In this document: positions 50,015 to 52,774 of the stretch, piece after piece
Layout of the letters: the number at the start of each line of letters is the position of its first letter
How positions within the stretch are numbered: the stretch's first letter is position 1
Origin: Legionella gratiana
Lineage (GTDB): Bacteria > Pseudomonadota > Gammaproteobacteria > Legionellales > Legionellaceae
Length of the DNA: 52,774 bases
NCBI RefSeq assembly: GCF_001467695.1
Contig: NZ_LNYE01000029.1
Coordinates: forward strand, 7,118-59,891
Reading direction: 5' to 3'
Notes under the pieces: generated by a model
What the model saw: the letters and a program-made list of their open reading frames with translations, nothing else
Databases searched by the model: none
Told to the model about the DNA's origin: nothing
Translations under genes and position numbers: made by a program

Positions 50015-51466
50015 TTATCCTTGGTTTACTTGCTTTTTATTGATAGTCTTACTTGAACTCTGCACTGCTTTTCTTACCTTTGCGCGTTCAAGCAATTTGC
50101 TAGCAGGTTCATCGCTTGAGTCTTGTAAAACAAGCTGCCCCGCGAGCGCTTTTGTTAAGATAGATTGGCGGAGAATTTCTGATTTTTTCAGTGATTCCTC
50201 TATCTCCTTTTCTTGCTCTTCAATTACAGATAATTGTTCATCTAAGATGTCAATAATAGCTGACTGTTCAGCTTGTGAAAAAAGAGGTATACATAGTTTT
50301 TCAACATCCCCAACTCTTAGATGTTTTACACCTGTGCCTACTGCAGATGAGTTCATTCGTGACTGGAATCCAGGTTCCATCATTGAATAAAGAAGATATT
50401 TTGATGCTAAATGACTTGAAGGTCGAAGTAACATCATTCTTTGCCCCATACAAATTTTACTATTTTCAGGAACAATACCTACTTCTCCCATTGGTGCTTC
50501 GCGAGTGAATATAATGTCGCCTGGTTTGGGAGGACAACGCTTTGTCCAATATTCATATGTTTCTTCAGATATGAATCTTGCTTCTTCGTTTAAGAGTATT
50601 TTGCCATCTTTAACACATGGCGTTCTGATGAGCCATATTCCTTTATTCTCATAGGGTGCTGTTTTGTTATGGCAGTCAACGATGAAGTTGCAAATCTCAA
50701 TTAACGAAACCCATTTTGCATTGAGGGGTAACTTTTTTTCCGGGTGATTAACTTTCACTTGCGCTAATTTTTTTAGATAGCGTTTTGCTTCATTATCTCC
50801 GTTATTGACAAGTTCTTGAAGTTTTGTCTGTCGTTCTTTTTGAATGTGAGAAAGTAGTTGCTCTTGTGTTTCCAGTTTGCCGGCATTTTCTTCACGCAAC
50901 TTGGTGGTGAGTTTACCTTCAAAGGCATGTTTGAGTATGGCTTGGCGGTAAACTTTGAGTTGTTCGCGTGCAGTTTTGAGAGCGGCAATGCCGTTGTCTA
51001 GCTCGGAAAAAAGTTCTTCGATTTTGGCGACAATGCGTTTTTGTTCAGGGAGAGGGGGGAGTGAAATATCCAATCGATAGGCATCATTTCTGTTTAGTCC
51101 TGGTATGGCCGTAGATGTCTCAAATTGATTGAGGCGTAAGCTTTTTAGGAGGTAATATGAAAATTTTGAGTCTACGACATTAATGTTATTTATAAAATAT
51201 GTTGTGTCTATTGGCCAGCAGTTATCATTGCAATAGTGAACAGCCCCTGCGGCGCCTTTCCGACCAACAATTACCTTCGGACCCGTTGCAACATATTCAT
51301 CATGAAAACCAACGATACCACTAGAACCATACACAGGAAATGGTCCATTTTCTTTTCTATCTTTTTTTACCAATCCTTTGCCATATGCAAACTCAAAAAT
51401 TTCGCCAACCTTTGTTCTTACCCACCCTTTAGGGAGTTGATTCAACTTAGTTTCAGACTCCATCAT
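50015..51466 (-). CDS. hsdS: Type I specificity subunit HsdS
   Basis: The 483-residue protein has two target-recognition domains: the first begins LPKGWVRTKVGEIFEFAYGKG and ends SLPPLPEQKRIVAKIEELFSELD, the second includes NAKWVSLIEICNFIVDCHN and ends QAEQSAIIDILDEQLSVIEEQ. Each TRD is followed by a long helix that sets the spacing of the two half-sites. It defines the DNA sequence recognised by the whole enzyme. The stop of hsdR overlaps its start by 4 bases. Confidence 0.93.
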   Translation of the reverse strand: MMESETKLNQLPKGWVRTKVGEIFEFAYGKGLVKKDRKENGPFPVYGSSGIVGFHDEYVATGPKVIVGRKGAAGAVHYCNDNCWPIDTTYFINNINVVDSKFSYYLLKSLRLNQFETSTAIPGLNRNDAYRLDISLPPLPEQKRIVAKIEELFSELDNGIAALKTAREQLKVYRQAILKHAFEGKLTTKLREENAGKLETQEQLLSHIQKERQTKLQELVNNGDNEAKRYLKKLAQVKVNHPEKKLPLNAKWVSLIEICNFIVDCHNKTAPYENKGIWLIRTPCVKDGKILLNEEARFISEETYEYWTKRCPPKPGDIIFTREAPMGEVGIVPENSKICMGQRMMLLRPSSHLASKYLLYSMMEPGFQSRMNSSAVGTGVKHLRVGDVEKLCIPLFSQAEQSAIIDILDEQLSVIEEQEKEIEESLKKSEILRQSILTKALAGQLVLQDSSDEPASKLLERAKVRKAVQSSSKTINKKQVNQG

Positions 51467-52774
51467 GCTACTAACTCCCGATTCAATTCATCCATCACCC
51501 AATTCATGCGATCACCAAACAGGTTATACATTCTCCCTAATCCTCCTTTAGCATCAAAAGGTGCCATATCCAGGTCATCACGCTCAAAGTGACAGGAGCT
51601 AGCGATGTGATCTCTGATTAGATGCAACCAAGCCATTTGTTGTTCGTTAAATTTGTCACTTTTACCGGAATGATACTTCATAATCCAATTCTGGAAATTC
51701 TTTCTAACAATTTTGTTAAAAGGGATGATGCGGCTATCAATACCACAAACACGGCGGATCAGTGCTACCAAGGCTGTCAGTTCGCTTATGGGGTTATCCC
51801 CCTGATAGTTGTCAAGGTGTGCATAAGCTTGCCAGATACGCAACGGGGCAAGTTTTGGTCTATCTAGCTTGAGCTGTTCCAGGACGGCTTTGATTTGCGG
51901 ATAAGTGATCTCAGCGCGTCGTGCAGGTGTATGAAAATAAATGCTCAAAGCGTCGATTTTACTGGCTTGATCCTTAAGGTATTCAGTAAACTCCAGGGTT
52001 AAGACTTTAGCATTTTCGGTTGTTTCACCTGCCCATTCGGCTTTGAGTACAGTGTCTAAATCATCGTGAACAATAGTTTGTTCTTTGTCGCGGCGGATCG
52101 AGTCAATCAGCTCGATTAATTCACCATTAAACACATTGGCTACTTGGCTCACCAATTCCTTTTGTGCTTGGTCACGGGCAGTTTCTCCGGGATCGGAACC
52201 CACCGGTTGGTTTGTGATTTCCCGTGCCTTTTGCTCCACTCGGTCGCCATCAATGGCATTAATCAGTTCGCCGACAATCATCAACAGTGGTGTGCCTCCA
52301 GCTTTTTCGGCAATGCGAGCACGCTCTTTATCGTCCAGCTGTTTATCAAGTCGTGCCAAGCGACCAGCAAGCGAAGACACTGTATCGCTGTCACTGGCTC
52401 CCATCATGACCCCCATCGCCAAATCTTTGAGTGATACCCCCGGTTTGGTAATCAAGGGTTGGCTGGCGGTTTTCAGTGATTGGGTGACGCCAATGGCATC
52501 GACAATCACGTAATGAGTTTTTGCACTTTTTGCCGAGGGTGTAACTTTTTGCAGGCTGTCTTTATCCAGCGTACGGGTGCCGCGACCTTTCATCTGCTCG
52601 AAGTAGTTTCTGCTTTTTACATCGCGCATAAACAGCAGACATTCTAATGGTTTCACATCAGTACCGGTTGCAATCATATCGACTGTGACGGCAATACGAG
52701 GGTAGTAGTCGTTACGGAACTGGGCCAACACCGATTTTGGGTCTTCACCTTTTTCTATGATATTTCCATCAGCA
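51463..52774 (-). CDS. hsdR: Type I restriction subunit HsdR, C-terminal part (start outside window)
   Basis: The frame runs off the right edge, so the nuclease domain and most of the helicase are missing from view. What remains is the end of helicase domain 2 (AVTVDMIATGTDVKPLECLLFM and EQMKGRGTRTLD, motifs V and VI) and a C-terminal helical domain of the EcoEI type (TLEFTEYLKDQASKIDALSIYF). HsdR moves DNA and cuts it away from unmethylated sites. It is coupled to hsdS by a 4-base overlap, and the hsdR-hsdS-rloC-like-hsdM order is a single transcript. Confidence 0.92.
   Translation of the reverse strand, partial: ADGNIIEKGEDPKSVLAQFRNDYYPRIAVTVDMIATGTDVKPLECLLFMRDVKSRNYFEQMKGRGTRTLDKDSLQKVTPSAKSAKTHYVIVDAIGVTQSLKTASQPLITKPGVSLKDLAMGVMMGASDSDTVSSLAGRLARLDKQLDDKERARIAEKAGGTPLLMIVGELINAIDGDRVEQKAREITNQPVGSDPGETARDQAQKELVSQVANVFNGELIELIDSIRRDKEQTIVHDDLDTVLKAEWAGETTENAKVLTLEFTEYLKDQASKIDALSIYFHTPARRAEITYPQIKAVLEQLKLDRPKLAPLRIWQAYAHLDNYQGDNPISELTALVALIRRVCGIDSRIIPFNKIVRKNFQNWIMKYHSGKSDKFNEQQMAWLHLIRDHIASSCHFERDDLDMAPFDAKGGLGRMYNLFGDRMNWVMDELNRELVA

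Noticed and set aside
1..52774. CRISPR arrays
   Set aside because: The only regular repeats (2213-2325) have 22-base period with no spacers, and no cas genes are present.

Overview
The window is AT-rich bacterial DNA from an accessory region that looks like a Legionella integrative conjugative element (ICE) plus accreted islands. The assignment to Legionella is an inference. It rests on the co-occurrence of an lvrA-lvrB-lvrC block with a CsrA-type LvrC, a divergent S24 phage-type repressor, and a complete RK2/IncP-style tra/trb conjugation set, a combination known from L. pneumophila trb/tra islands. No integrase, rRNA or complete tRNA gene lies in the window.

Layout. (1) 1-9.8 kb: a left patchwork with the tail of a metallophosphoesterase, an unknown membrane-anchored protein, a DUF4143 ATPase with five 22-bp direct repeats in its upstream region, an AlpA-like HTH protein, a DUF927 ATPase, a second inverted copy of the conjugation origin (oriT2), a frameshifted traK-like gene, a 30-codon ORF, a YaaC-family gene, and a 755-residue Zn-ribbon/nuclease-like protein. 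(2) 9.79 kb: the 3' part of a tRNA-Met-type gene, read as an attachment scar whose element would extend to the right. (3) 9.85-15.14 kb: an arsenic operon (arsR-arsI-arsC-acr3), an AbiEi/AbiEii toxin-antitoxin pair and a cyclase-like orphan, bracketed by imperfect direct repeats. (4) 15.4-17.7 kb: an Mrr-type restriction enzyme and two exported proteins. (5) 17.9-26.5 kb: the DNA-processing module traM-traL-traK / oriT1 / traJ-traI with a nested traH-like ORF, a GNAT+ASCH cargo pair, then traC-traD-traF on the minus strand. (6) 26.5-38.2 kb: traG and trbL-K-J-I-H-G-F-E-D-C-B, the complete mating-pair and coupling apparatus in RK2 gene order. (7) 38.3-40.6 kb: lvrC, lvrB, lvrA and the divergent repressor. 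(8) 40.6-52.8 kb: one long minus-strand defence run of hsdR (cut by the window edge), hsdS, an RloC/AAA_13-like gene, hsdM, an OLD-family ATPase/nuclease, and an SbcD-like/SMC-like pair.

How it works together. TraI, whose Tyr22/Ser74/His116 fall at the same numbers as in RK2 TraI, should nick oriT1 with help from TraJ and TraK. TraG would pass the relaxosome to the Trb channel. The lvr genes and the S24 repressor are the likely switch. The most striking observation is the second oriT: 83 bp, about 78 identical, in inverted orientation, next to a traK-like gene broken in an A5 run, and downstream of an AlpA/DUF927 pair and iteron-like repeats. I read this as a decayed mobilisable or satellite element that shares, or once shared, the transfer machinery of the ICE.
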